Source: WQXF01 sp031552825 (GTDB lineage Bacteria > Bacillota > Clostridia > Christensenellales > Aristaeellaceae). From it: a DNA stretch of 28,707 nt. The stretch spans positions 1 through 28,707 of the forward strand of contig JAVBMD010000041.1 in assembly GCA_031552825.1 (NCBI GenBank), written 5' to 3'. The notes beneath the pieces are model-generated. The model saw only the letters and a program-made list of their open reading frames with translations. It did not search any database and was not told the DNA's origin. The position numbers were made by a program, and so were the translations under genes. Positions 1-7,094 of this stretch are shown here, one piece after another (positions within the stretch are counted from its first letter, which is position 1; every line of letters starts with the position of its first letter).

Positions 1-90
1 CGCACCCGCACCCAAGTCCGCTTGGTGGCCGAGATGGAGGAGCAAGAAGCGGCCCTGCGCGCCATCCAGCAGGAGTTGCTGGGCGAGTAA
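1..90 (+). CDS. C-terminal end of an unidentified protein (partial)
   Basis: Frame 1 is open from the window edge to a TAA at 88-90, giving 29 residues that end in a Glu/Gln-rich helix-like stretch (AEMEEQEAALRAIQQELLGE). It lies 29 bases upstream of yhaM on the same strand with no terminator between them, so the two are probably co-transcribed. Too little remains to assign a family. Confidence 0.6.
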   Translation, partial: RTRTQVRLVAEMEEQEAALRAIQQELLGE

Positions 91-119
91 TGCATCCCGA
101 AAAAGGAGGTTGACCGCCC

Positions 120-1085
120 ATGGACACCATCGCCACCATCCGCAAGGACGAAAAATTCGAAGGATTCTTGTTGGTGCGCACCGCCGAGCAGCGTGCCTCC
201 TCCAATGGCAAATCTTATCTGGATATGACCCTGGGCGACCGTACAGGCAATATCAACGCCAAGATGTGGGATGGCACCACCGCAGTGCCGCCCCAGGGAA
301 GCATCGTGCAGGTGCGCGGAACCGGCAACGAGTTTAACGGACGCATGCAACTGCGCATCGAAAAAATCAGGGTCACCGGGCCGGAGGATTCGGTGAACAT
401 GTCCGGGCTGGTTCCCTGTGCCCCGTATCCGCCACAAGATATGATAATCGAGATCACTGCCACCGTGGCGGCCATGCAGGATGTGGGCATTCAGGCCATC
501 ACCGATGAACTGCTGCGTCGGGCAGGCGAAGGCCTGCTGACATTTCCGGCCGCCAAACAGATGCACCACGCCCAGCGCAGTGGCTTGCTCTATCACATGA
601 CGACCATGCTGCGTGCCGCCAAAGCGCTGCTGCCGGTATACCCGTACCTCAACGCCGACCTGCTACTGGCCGGGGTGATTATTCACGACCTGGGCAAACT
701 GCGGGAACTGGAGGCCGATGACTTGGGCTTGGTGCAAGATTATACCGTGGAAGGAAAGCTGCTAGGCCACCTGGTACGCGGCGTGGTAGAGATCGAGCAG
801 GCAGGCGCCGCCTGCGGTGTCAGCGGACAGACCGTGCTGCTGTTGCAACACATGGTGCTCTCCCACCACGGCAAGGCTGAATACGGTAGCCCCGTGCCAC
901 CCCGATTTCCGGAAGCGGAGGTGCTTCACACCCTGGACACCCTGGACTCCCGCCTGTTTGAGATGATGGACGCGTTGCAGCGCACGATGGAAGGCGGCTT
1001 TTCCGAAAAGGTGTGGGCGATGGAAAATCGCCAGCTATACCGCTATCCCGGGGCCATCATCGATGTGCCGCAAGAGCGTGAATAA
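120..1085 (+). CDS. yhaM: 3'-5' exoribonuclease, YhaM family (OB-fold plus HD domain)
   Basis: This 321-residue protein has the YhaM layout. An N-terminal OB-fold nucleic-acid-binding domain occupies roughly residues 10-95 (LDMTLGDRTGNINAKMWDG is typical). A metal-dependent HD phosphohydrolase domain follows at about 150-290, with HHAQRSGLLYHMTTM, the metal-binding IIHDLGKL, LLGHLVRG and LSHHGKAEYGSP. Family members trim RNA (and single-stranded DNA) from the 3' end and act in the cytoplasm. The length fits the family (about 310-320 residues). The ATG at 120 follows a strong Shine-Dalgarno sequence, AAAGGAGGT at 102-110, which fixes the start. The gene ends in a strong intrinsic terminator. 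Family assignment is firm; the actual substrate in this organism is inferred. Confidence 0.93.
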   Translation: MDTIATIRKDEKFEGFLLVRTAEQRASSNGKSYLDMTLGDRTGNINAKMWDGTTAVPPQGSIVQVRGTGNEFNGRMQLRIEKIRVTGPEDSVNMSGLVPCAPYPPQDMIIEITATVAAMQDVGIQAITDELLRRAGEGLLTFPAAKQMHHAQRSGLLYHMTTMLRAAKALLPVYPYLNADLLLAGVIIHDLGKLRELEADDLGLVQDYTVEGKLLGHLVRGVVEIEQAGAACGVSGQTVLLLQHMVLSHHGKAEYGSPVPPRFPEAEVLHTLDTLDSRLFEMMDALQRTMEGGFSEKVWAMENRQLYRYPGAIIDVPQERE

Positions 1086-1096
1086 CCGAGCCCCCG

Positions 1097-1136
1097 CAGC
1101 CGTGCGCGTCTTTTTTCGCCGCACGGCTGTTTTTTT
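1097..1136 (+). terminator. Intrinsic terminator after yhaM
   Basis: A 10-bp GC-rich stem pairs CAGCCGTGCG (1097-1106) with CGCACGGCTG (1120-1129) and is followed at once by seven T (1130-1136). It lies 11 bases after the yhaM stop, a textbook rho-independent terminator. Confidence 0.93.
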
Positions 1137-1156
1137 GTGCCAATCATGCTACAATA

Positions 1157-1321
1157 TTAGGGCGTATTTCAAAACTCCGGAAGCGCAGTTCTCGGCGGCT
1201 TTTCCGCCCAATCGGCGTCGTTCTGCATTTGGCGTAGCTCCAGTACGCCGCGTTCCGACTCCTTGATCTGGCGAAAAATCCTTGGAACTTGCACTTCCTC
1301 CCCTTTTGAAACACGCCCTAA
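1157..1321. mobile_element. MITE-like element with terminal inverted repeats
   Basis: The 165-bp segment begins TTAGGGCGTATTTCAAAA (1157-1174) and ends with its reverse complement bar one base, TTTTGAAACACGCCCTAA (1304-1321). The inverted repeat continues imperfectly inward (GGAAGCGCAGTTC versus GGAAGTGCAAGTTC), to about 35 bp in all. A TA dinucleotide sits at both ends (1158-1159 and 1319-1320), as expected if a Tc1/IS630-type transposase had duplicated a TA target. The interior has no credible gene and contains small hairpins (GGCGG/CCGCC near 1195-1209; GGCGTA/TACGCC near 1231-1250). It lies between convergent genes. That it was mobilised is inferred; a second genomic copy would be the proof. 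Confidence 0.6.
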
Positions 1322-2484
1322 CGATTTTTTCGATATTCCAAGTTGTTCTCCAGCACCAGCGCCGCCGTGCCGATGAAATAGGCGTTGGCAGGCAGCAGCG
1401 AGCGGAGCAGTGGAATCAGCGGGCGGTCTCCGGCGGCCATGACGCGCGCGTTGAGGTCGCGCTGCATGTCGGCGAAGAGCGAATCCTTAGCAAACCACAG
1501 TTCGCCGCCGATGAAGATGCATTCCGGATCGTACAGGTTGCCGATGGTGACCAGCCCGGCGGTCAAGTATTTTTGCATGCGCTCAAAGGCGGCGACGCAG
1601 ACCGGATCGCCCGTATCGACGCGCGCCAACAGCTCCATCCAGCCGAGCGCCGGATCGGCGCCGTGTCCCCGCGCCCAAGCCAAGGTGGCGCGGACGCTGC
1701 TGATGGCCTCGAGGCAGCCGTGCTGCCCGCAACCGCATAGCTCGCCGCCTTCCTTCACGATCATGTGCCCCAGGAAGGAGGAAAAACCTTTTGCGCCGCT
1801 GTACAGCCGCTGATTGATAATCACGCCGCCGCCGATGCCCGCCGTTACGCCGAGGTAGACGAAGTTGTTGTACTGCTTCCCATCGCCGTAGTACATCTCG
1901 GCCAGCGCCGAAACCGCCATATCGTTTTCAATATAAATCGGCAGATCCCATCGCTCCTTCAGCCGGGGGAGCACGCGGATGTTGCCGATGTTAAAGTCCG
2001 GCGGGTCCAAGATCGTGCCTTCGGCAATGTCGATCGGACCGATGCTGGAAATGCCGATGCCCCAGACTTTTTTGCGGTTTACGCGCTGCAGAATCGCGTC
2101 GCAAATGGCCAATAGCGCGCTGATGAAGCCTTCCTCGGTGGTGAACTGGCTCATGGGGATTTGGCTGGAGAGGCTCACCGTACCGGCTAAGTTGATGATG
2201 CCCACCTGCAAATCATCGCGGCCTACGCTGATGCCCAGCGTGAGCAAACTATCGGGGACGACCTCTATCAGCGTCGGGCGGCGCCCGGCGGTGGAGGCGC
2301 TCGTTCCGCATTCGCGAACGATCTCCTGCTGCAAAAACTCGTTGATTAGCGTGGTGATGGTCATTTTGCTGAGCTGGGTGATTTCGCTCAGCCGTACGCG
2401 CGAGATCGGGCCGCAGGTCACGATGGTTTTGAGCACAAGAAACTTATTGGTTTCGCTCATGTTCTGATGGTTGACGCCTTGCAC
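1318..2484 (-). CDS. ROK-family transcriptional regulator (NagC/XylR type)
   Basis: This 388-residue protein combines an N-terminal winged helix-turn-helix (about residues 12-75, including ISRVRLSEITQLSKMTITTL and STAGRRPTLIEV) with a ROK sugar-binding domain. The ROK zinc motif CGCGQHGCLE is intact near residue 253, and IENDMAVSALAE and GVTAGIGGGVI are typical of the fold. Such proteins repress sugar genes until their sugar or sugar phosphate binds. The start is a GTG at 2484, chosen because AGGGAGGT lies six bases upstream; an ATG at 2460 is a weaker alternative. The gene is divergent from the isomerase/ABC importer operon and is its likely regulator. Its TAG stop (1318-1320) lies inside the inverted repeat of the neighbouring MITE-like element, so the original C-terminus may have been changed. 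Confidence 0.9.
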   Translation of the reverse strand: MQGVNHQNMSETNKFLVLKTIVTCGPISRVRLSEITQLSKMTITTLINEFLQQEIVRECGTSASTAGRRPTLIEVVPDSLLTLGISVGRDDLQVGIINLAGTVSLSSQIPMSQFTTEEGFISALLAICDAILQRVNRKKVWGIGISSIGPIDIAEGTILDPPDFNIGNIRVLPRLKERWDLPIYIENDMAVSALAEMYYGDGKQYNNFVYLGVTAGIGGGVIINQRLYSGAKGFSSFLGHMIVKEGGELCGCGQHGCLEAISSVRATLAWARGHGADPALGWMELLARVDTGDPVCVAAFERMQKYLTAGLVTIGNLYDPECIFIGGELWFAKDSLFADMQRDLNARVMAAGDRPLIPLLRSLLPANAYFIGTAALVLENNLEYRKNR

Positions 2485-2513
2485 AGCCGCACCTCCCTTG
2501 CATGGATCAGTTT

Positions 2514-2542
2514 ATCATATCACGCGGCAGGTGGGCTGTAAA
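2514..2542 (-). promoter_or_regulatory. Sigma-A-type promoter of the ROK regulator gene
   Basis: On the minus strand, TTTACA (2542-2537) and TATGAT (2519-2514) are separated by exactly 17 bases, close to the vegetative consensus. The -10 lies about 30 bases upstream of the GTG start. The -35 overlaps a cre-like site. Confidence 0.7.
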
Positions 2543-2550
2543 CGTTTGGA
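2537..2550 (+). promoter_or_regulatory. cre-like site (CcpA catabolite control)
   Basis: TGTAAACGTTTGGA matches the core and left half of the catabolite-responsive element (TGWNANCGNTNWCA) with two mismatches at the right end. It is centred on the palindrome AAACGTTT. It covers the -35 of the regulator promoter, where bound CcpA would block that promoter, and lies about 75 bases upstream of the operon -35. The match is visible; function is inferred. Confidence 0.5.
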
Positions 2551-2591
2551 GATGTGTTTCGCAAGCGCGTTCTCCGGTTTTGGAGGCAATT

Positions 2592-2606
2592 GTAAAATCT
2601 ATTTAT
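2592..2606. promoter_or_regulatory. Operator-like palindrome 1 (GTAAA-N5-TTTAT)
   Basis: GTAAAATCTATTTAT has the same GTAAA-N5-TTTA pattern as a second site at 2662-2676. It lies just upstream of the operon -35. The paired, promoter-flanking layout suits a dimeric or tetrameric repressor such as the adjacent ROK protein. That pairing is inference. Confidence 0.45.
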
Positions 2607-2624
2607 GTAATATGCAAAAAGTTG

Positions 2625-2653
2625 TTGACTTGTATTCGGTAAAGCATTATAAT
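2625..2653 (+). promoter_or_regulatory. Strong sigma-A promoter of the sugar operon
   Basis: TTGACT (2625-2630) and a perfect TATAAT (2648-2653) are separated by 17 bases. The -10 sits inside a perfect 12-bp palindrome, GCATTATAATGC (2644-2655). The predicted transcript start is near 2660, about 70 bases before the isomerase ATG and almost on top of operator-like site 2. Confidence 0.85.
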
Positions 2654-2661
2654 GCGAATTA

Positions 2662-2676
2662 GTAAAAGTTATTTAC
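2662..2676. promoter_or_regulatory. Operator-like palindrome 2 (GTAAA-N5-TTTAC)
   Basis: GTAAAAGTTATTTAC is a clean interrupted palindrome, extended by outer TT/AA bases. Its position just after the -10 would let a bound repressor block transcription initiation. Its centre is 70 bp from that of site 1. Confidence 0.5.
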
Positions 2677-2686
2677 AAATTGTCGC

Positions 2687-2722
2687 GCCTCGGCGAGTTC
2701 GCGATGCGCGCTAAAGCGAGGC
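2687..2722 (+). promoter_or_regulatory. Possible hairpin masking the isomerase ribosome binding site
   Basis: GCCTCG (2687-2692) can pair with CGAGGC (2717-2722), which includes the only Shine-Dalgarno-like bases (GAGG) upstream of the ATG at 2729. The stem is six pairs with a 24-base loop that can itself fold a little. This might dampen translation of the first gene of the operon; it could also be chance in GC-rich DNA. Confidence 0.3.
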
Positions 2723-2728
2723 AGCACG

Positions 2729-4465
2729 ATGGCATATAGACAGAGACCCTATATAGCGGTGCAAAACGCCGAAGGCGCGGCGCGTCGCGGTTGGCAGGCG
2801 GTGTGCGAAACGCTCCGGGGCGCGGTGGATGCGCTGCCCGGCGGGCGCAGGGTGCTCACCTGCGAGGTGTATCCCGGGGCGGACGAGCAGGAGCTGCTGG
2901 AAGCGCTGCGCGGCGGGCTCAAGCCTGCGCTCGTGTTGCTGGCGCGGGAGGCGGCATTGCCCAATGAGCAGGTGCAGCGCCTGATCGAGCGCAACCTGAC
3001 CGACGACCGGGTGTTCGGCGTGATGGATCACAGCCGTATGGAGGATTATTTCGACCGCGCCAAGATCCAAGTGATGCGCGCGGCGCTTGCCAAGACGCAG
3101 GGGTTGGTGCTGATATTGGGCACCGGCGCCTCGCTGATTGAACGCGGCGATCTGCTGGTATATGCCGATATGGCGCGCTGGGAGATTCAGAACCGCTGGC
3201 GCAGGGGAGAGGCCTGCAATTGGCTTGCGGATAATTTTTCTGAGGAGCAGCTCAAAAAGTACAAGCGCGGCTTCTTCTTCGAATGGCGGGTTGCTGACCG
3301 CCGCAAGCAAGAGATATTTTCCGAGTTCGATTATCTGCTGGACGCTAATCGGCGGCAGGATCCGAGCCTAGTGACCGGCGACGCGCTGCGCGAGGCGCTG
3401 CGGCAAGCGGCGCGGCAGCCCTTCAGCATGGTACCCTACTTTGATCCCGGCGTGTGGGGCGGCCAGTGGATGAAGGAAAAGCTGGGTCTGGATGCCTCGG
3501 CCGCCAACTACGCGTGGAGCTTTAACGGCGTGCCGGAAGAAAACAGCCTGTGTATGCGCTTCGGCGAAGTGGAAGTAGAGATTCCGGCCATCGATCTGGT
3601 GTTCTTCCAGCCGTTGCAGCTGTTGGGTGACAAGGTGCATGCCCGCTTCGGCGCTGAGTTCCCCATCCGCTTTGACTTTCTGGATACCGTGGGTGGCCAA
3701 AGCCTAAGCCTGCAGGTGCATCCGCTCACCGAGTATGTGCAAGACCGCTTCGGCATGCACTATACGCAGGACGAGAGCTATTACATCCTCGACTGTACCG
3801 ATGAAGCCTGCGTCTACTTGGGCGTGAAAACCGGCGTGAACCCCGAGGCGATGCTCGACGATCTGCGCCGCGCGGAGCGCGGAGAAGCTGATTTTCCCGA
3901 TGAACGGCATGTCAACCGCTTCCCGGTTCAGAAGCACGATCATGTGCTCATCCCGGCGGGCACGGTGCACTGCTCCGGCCCCGGCGCGATGGTGCTCGAG
4001 ATCAGCGCGACGCCGTACATCTTTACCTTTAAACTATGGGATTGGGGCCGGGTGGGTATGGACGGTCGCCCGCGCCCGGTACACATCGATCACGGAAGCC
4101 GCGTGATCCAGTGGCACCGCGATACCGAATGGGTGCAGCGCGAACTGCTCAGCCGCGTGGAGCCCGTCGGCTCGGGGAGTGGCTGGCGCGAGGAGCGCAC
4201 CGGCCTGCACGAGCGGGAATTCATTGAAACCCGGCGGTTGTGGTTTACCGAACCGGTGCGGCAGAACACCGATGGCGGCGTGCAGATGCTGATGGTGGTC
4301 GAAGGCGAAGGATGCGTCGTCACCAGCCCGGAGAACTGCTTCGAGCCATTCACCGCGCGGTATGCCGAGTGCTTCATCATTCCGGCCGCCGTGGGTTCCT
4401 ACCAGGTTGCGCCGCTCAACGGCGGGCAGCAAACCGGCCTGATCCGCGCTTATGTGCGCACGTAA
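2729..4465 (+). CDS. manA: Class I mannose-6-phosphate isomerase-like protein with extra N-terminal domain
   Basis: The protein has 578 residues, far longer than a plain type I isomerase of about 310-390. The isomerase part starts near residue 232 (YFDPGVWGGQWMKEKLGL). It keeps the zinc-ligand pattern: SLQVHPL (Gln and His), the Glu of QDESYYILD, and the His of AGTVHCSGPGAMVLEIS. Such enzymes interconvert mannose-6-phosphate and fructose-6-phosphate in the cytoplasm. The first 220 or so residues form a separate domain. They contain VLILGTGASLIERGDLLVYADMARWEI in a nucleotide-kinase-like context, but no intact Walker A motif. The gene opens an operon with a sugar ABC importer and a ROK kinase, which supports a hexose role. 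The ATG at 2729 has a modest GAGG at 2718-2721. The isomerase family is confident; mannose specificity is inferred. Confidence 0.82.
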   Translation: MAYRQRPYIAVQNAEGAARRGWQAVCETLRGAVDALPGGRRVLTCEVYPGADEQELLEALRGGLKPALVLLAREAALPNEQVQRLIERNLTDDRVFGVMDHSRMEDYFDRAKIQVMRAALAKTQGLVLILGTGASLIERGDLLVYADMARWEIQNRWRRGEACNWLADNFSEEQLKKYKRGFFFEWRVADRRKQEIFSEFDYLLDANRRQDPSLVTGDALREALRQAARQPFSMVPYFDPGVWGGQWMKEKLGLDASAANYAWSFNGVPEENSLCMRFGEVEVEIPAIDLVFFQPLQLLGDKVHARFGAEFPIRFDFLDTVGGQSLSLQVHPLTEYVQDRFGMHYTQDESYYILDCTDEACVYLGVKTGVNPEAMLDDLRRAERGEADFPDERHVNRFPVQKHDHVLIPAGTVHCSGPGAMVLEISATPYIFTFKLWDWGRVGMDGRPRPVHIDHGSRVIQWHRDTEWVQRELLSRVEPVGSGSGWREERTGLHEREFIETRRLWFTEPVRQNTDGGVQMLMVVEGEGCVVTSPENCFEPFTARYAECFIIPAAVGSYQVAPLNGGQQTGLIRAYVRT

Positions 4466-4484
4466 GGCCGCTGAACAAGAACTT

Positions 4485-4502
4485 TTACGCGCAAGCGCGT
4501 AA
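4485..4502 (+). other. Intergenic hairpin between isomerase and binding-protein genes
   Basis: TTACGCG (4485-4491) and CGCGTAA (4496-4502) form a perfect 7-bp stem with a four-base CAAG loop. No T-run follows (GGGGAAAT), so it is not an intrinsic terminator. It may protect the transcript segment carrying the binding-protein gene, which is usually needed in excess. Confidence 0.45.
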
Positions 4503-4531
4503 GGGGAAATATGATGCATGGAGGGAAATGT

Positions 4532-5503
4532 ATGAAACGGATTCTGGCTACTCTCATCCTGGCGCTCTTGGTTGTGACCTCGCTCACCCCGGCTTTGGCC
4601 GAAGGCAAAGTGGTTGCCGGCATCGTGTTCCAAGAAGACCAGTTCTTCAAGCTCCTCAGCGCCGGCTATGCCGCCGCCGCCAAGGATGCGGGCTACGAGA
4701 TCAAGCTCGCCAACACCAACAACGATCAGGCTCGTGAGACCGAAGTCGTCAACACCTACGCGGGCGAGAAGCTGGCGGGTATCGCCATCAGCCCCCTGAG
4801 CGTCGACGTTTCCGTCGCTTCGCTGCAGGCCGCCAAGGACGCCGGGCTGGTAATCTCGGTGTGTAACGCGCCGGTGGACAACTTCCCCTTCGCCGTCGCC
4901 ACCTACACCTCCGATGACGTCGCCTTCTGCAAGCAGACCGGCGCCGCCGCCGCTGAGTTCGCCAAGGCCAAGTACGACCGCCCCATCAAGGTCGGCATCA
5001 TCCAGTACAAGACCCAGGTTCCCGAGCAGAGCGCCAACCGCGTGAAGGGCTTCACCACCGGTTTGGACGAAGCGGGCATCAAGTATGAGATCGTCGCCGA
5101 TCAGGATGCTTGGTTGCAGGATATGGCCATCACCAAGGCGGGCGATATGCTGGCCGCCAACCCGGACATCGACATCATCTTCTGCGCCAATGAAGGCGGC
5201 ACCGTCGGCACCACCATGGCGGTCGCCAACGCTGGCCTGTCTGGCAAGACCTTCGTGTTCGGCACCGACTCTTCCGAGCAGATCGTCGACCTGCTCCGTG
5301 ACCCCAACGACGTGCTGCAGGCCGTGACCGGCCAGAACCCCTTCCAGATCGGCTATCAGACCGTGAAGGCGCTGATCGACAGCATCGAAGGCAAGACCGT
5401 TGAAGGCGCTGGCAAGACCAACATCATCGACGGCGTGCCGCTGTCCCGCAACGATACCGCTGGCCTCGACGCGTTCCTCGCCGATCTCGCCAGCAAGAAG
5501 TAA
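4532..5503 (+). CDS. Sugar ABC transporter substrate-binding protein (RbsB-like)
   Basis: This 323-residue protein has a Sec signal peptide (MKRILATLILALLVVTSLTPALA) and then a periplasmic-binding-protein-like fold of the ribose/galactose class (pfam Peripla_BP_4 type): VVAGIVFQEDQFFKLLSAGY, LANTNNDQARETEVV, IAISPLSVD, IFCANEGGTVGTTMAV, VFGTDSSEQI, and QNPFQIGYQTVKAL near the end. It captures the sugar outside the membrane for the ATPase and permease encoded next. The start was moved to the ATG at 4532, since GGAGGG (4520-4525) sits six bases upstream; an in-frame ATG at 4511 lacks this. There is no lipobox cysteine. The cleavage site looks like signal peptidase I (ALA/EG), which is unusual for a Gram-positive binding protein. 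The sugar is unknown; context suggests a hexose. Confidence 0.9.
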   Translation: MKRILATLILALLVVTSLTPALAEGKVVAGIVFQEDQFFKLLSAGYAAAAKDAGYEIKLANTNNDQARETEVVNTYAGEKLAGIAISPLSVDVSVASLQAAKDAGLVISVCNAPVDNFPFAVATYTSDDVAFCKQTGAAAAEFAKAKYDRPIKVGIIQYKTQVPEQSANRVKGFTTGLDEAGIKYEIVADQDAWLQDMAITKAGDMLAANPDIDIIFCANEGGTVGTTMAVANAGLSGKTFVFGTDSSEQIVDLLRDPNDVLQAVTGQNPFQIGYQTVKALIDSIEGKTVEGAGKTNIIDGVPLSRNDTAGLDAFLADLASKK

Positions 5504-5514
5504 TTCACCCCCGC

Positions 5515-5558
5515 GAGCCGCCCGGGGTGGGAGCCGCAAGGCTCCCGCTCCGGCTTTT
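5515..5558 (+). terminator. Stem-loop between binding-protein and ATPase genes (leaky terminator or mRNA stabiliser)
   Basis: A perfect GGGAGCC (5529-5535)/GGCTCCC (5540-5546) stem closes a stable GCAA tetraloop. An outer AGCCG (5515-5519)/CGGCT (5551-5555) pairing runs into four T. Structures like this after a binding-protein gene commonly leave more mRNA for it than for the membrane parts. The operon must read through it to express the ATPase. Confidence 0.5.
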
Positions 5559-5603
5559 GCCTGTATATTGTGCACCGAAAGTCTCCATTAAGGGGTTGCG
5601 GAT

Positions 5604-7094
5604 ATGAACACATTGCGGACCGAGCACATCATCAAGGATTACCCCGGTACGCGGGCGCTGGACGATGTAAGCGTCAGCTTTGATAGTGGAAAAATCCACG
5701 CTTTTATTGGAAAGAACGGCTCGGGGAAATCCACGCTGGTCAAGCTGTTTGCCGGTGCGGAACGCCCCACCTCCGGCAAGATCTTCTTGGGGGAGCAGGA
5801 GTTGCACCTGTCAAACCCTATGGAAGCGCTGGAGAAGGGAATCGCGACGGTGTATCAGGAACTGAGCCTGGTGCCGTACCTGAGCGTCGCGGAAAACATT
5901 TATCTGGGACGGCTGCCCAAGCGGGGCAGGGTGGTCGATAAAAAGCGGATGGTGGAGATGGCATCCGGCCTGCTGGAGAGCATGGGTGTGGACATTGACC
6001 CCCGCGAAAAGGTGTTTCGTCTGAGCATGTGGCAGTGCCAGATTGTGGAGATCGTCAAAGCGATGAGCACGGAGCCGAAGGTGCTGATGCTGGATGAGCC
6101 GACCAGCGCGTTGGCCAACAACGAAACGCAGCGCCTTTTTCAGGTTATTAAGCGCCTGAGAAGCCAAGGCGTGCTCATTATCTATATATCGCATCGCCTG
6201 CAGGAGCTGTGGGAGATCGCCGACGATATCACCGTGCTGCGCGACGGCAGGCTGGTTGGTTCGGTGGCCACCGGAGACATCGACCACAAGGGCTTGGTCG
6301 GCATGATGTTCGGCGATGTCGAAATTCGTACCCGCCCGGAGAATCTGGTCGTGGGTGAGGAAACGGTGCTGTCGGTTGAAAAGCTGACCCGCGCCGGAAA
6401 ATTTGAAGATGTTTCATTCGAACTGAAAAAGGGAGAGATTCTCGGCATCGCCGGGATGCTGGGCGCCGGACGCACCGAGCTGCTGCGCAGCATCTTCGGC
6501 GCCGACCCATACGATCACGGCAGCGTGCGCGTCAATGGCGAAGCCGTCAGGGGCAAGCCGACGCCGGAGCGCATGAAGAAGGTGGGGCTGGCGCTGACGC
6601 CCGAGGAGCGCAAGCGCGAGGGCGTGATCCTCATCCACTCCATCCGTGACAACCTGACCTACGCCAGCTTGGATAAAATCAGCCGCCGCCACATCATCGA
6701 TGTCGAACAGCGAAAGGAGTTCGCCAACCGCCGCGTCGATGATCTGCAGATCAAGATCGCCTCAACCTCGGACGCGGTCAGCTCGCTCTCGGGCGGCAAT
6801 CAGCAAAAGATCGTCGTCGGTAACTGGCTGAATACCGATCCGCAAATCATGATGTACGACGAGCCCTCCCGGGGCATCGACGTCAGCGCCAAGCAGCAGA
6901 TCTTCCAGATCATGTGGAACGAATCGCGCAAGGGCGTTTCCTCGATCTTCGTTTCCTCGGAGTTGGAGGAGCTGCTAGAGGTTTGCCACCGCGTTCTCGT
7001 CATGTATATGGGGCGCATCGTGGGCGAGGTAGATCCGGAAAAAGTTCAGATCGATGAGCTGTACGCATATTGTATGGGGGGGAATGTCCAATGA
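5604..7094 (+). CDS. Sugar ABC transporter ATP-binding protein, double ATPase (RbsA/MglA type)
   Basis: This 496-residue protein has two ABC ATPase domains in tandem, as in RbsA, MglA and XylG. Domain 1 (about residues 5-235) has Walker A GKNGSGKST at 37-45 and Walker B VLMLDEPTSAL; its signature is degenerate (LSMWQCQ). Domain 2 (about 250-490) has a degenerate Walker A (GMLGAGRTELL), a canonical LSGGNQQK signature and IMMYDEPSRGID. This asymmetry, with one complete composite site and one defective, is normal for the family. The protein sits on the inner face of the membrane and drives import. The ATG at 5604 is preceded by AAGGGG (5590-5595). It overlaps the permease gene by 4 bases (ATGA). 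Confidence 0.95.
   Translation: MNTLRTEHIIKDYPGTRALDDVSVSFDSGKIHAFIGKNGSGKSTLVKLFAGAERPTSGKIFLGEQELHLSNPMEALEKGIATVYQELSLVPYLSVAENIYLGRLPKRGRVVDKKRMVEMASGLLESMGVDIDPREKVFRLSMWQCQIVEIVKAMSTEPKVLMLDEPTSALANNETQRLFQVIKRLRSQGVLIIYISHRLQELWEIADDITVLRDGRLVGSVATGDIDHKGLVGMMFGDVEIRTRPENLVVGEETVLSVEKLTRAGKFEDVSFELKKGEILGIAGMLGAGRTELLRSIFGADPYDHGSVRVNGEAVRGKPTPERMKKVGLALTPEERKREGVILIHSIRDNLTYASLDKISRRHIIDVEQRKEFANRRVDDLQIKIASTSDAVSSLSGGNQQKIVVGNWLNTDPQIMMYDEPSRGIDVSAKQQIFQIMWNESRKGVSSIFVSSELEELLEVCHRVLVMYMGRIVGEVDPEKVQIDELYAYCMGGNVQ

Noticed and set aside
4485..4502. Hairpin considered as an intrinsic terminator
   Set aside because: It has no T-run and the operon continues through it; listed only as a hairpin.
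4034..5575. Long open frame on the minus strand (513 codons)
   Set aside because: It is antisense to the isomerase and binding-protein genes, whose motifs and ribosome sites are clear. GC-rich DNA leaves long shadow frames.
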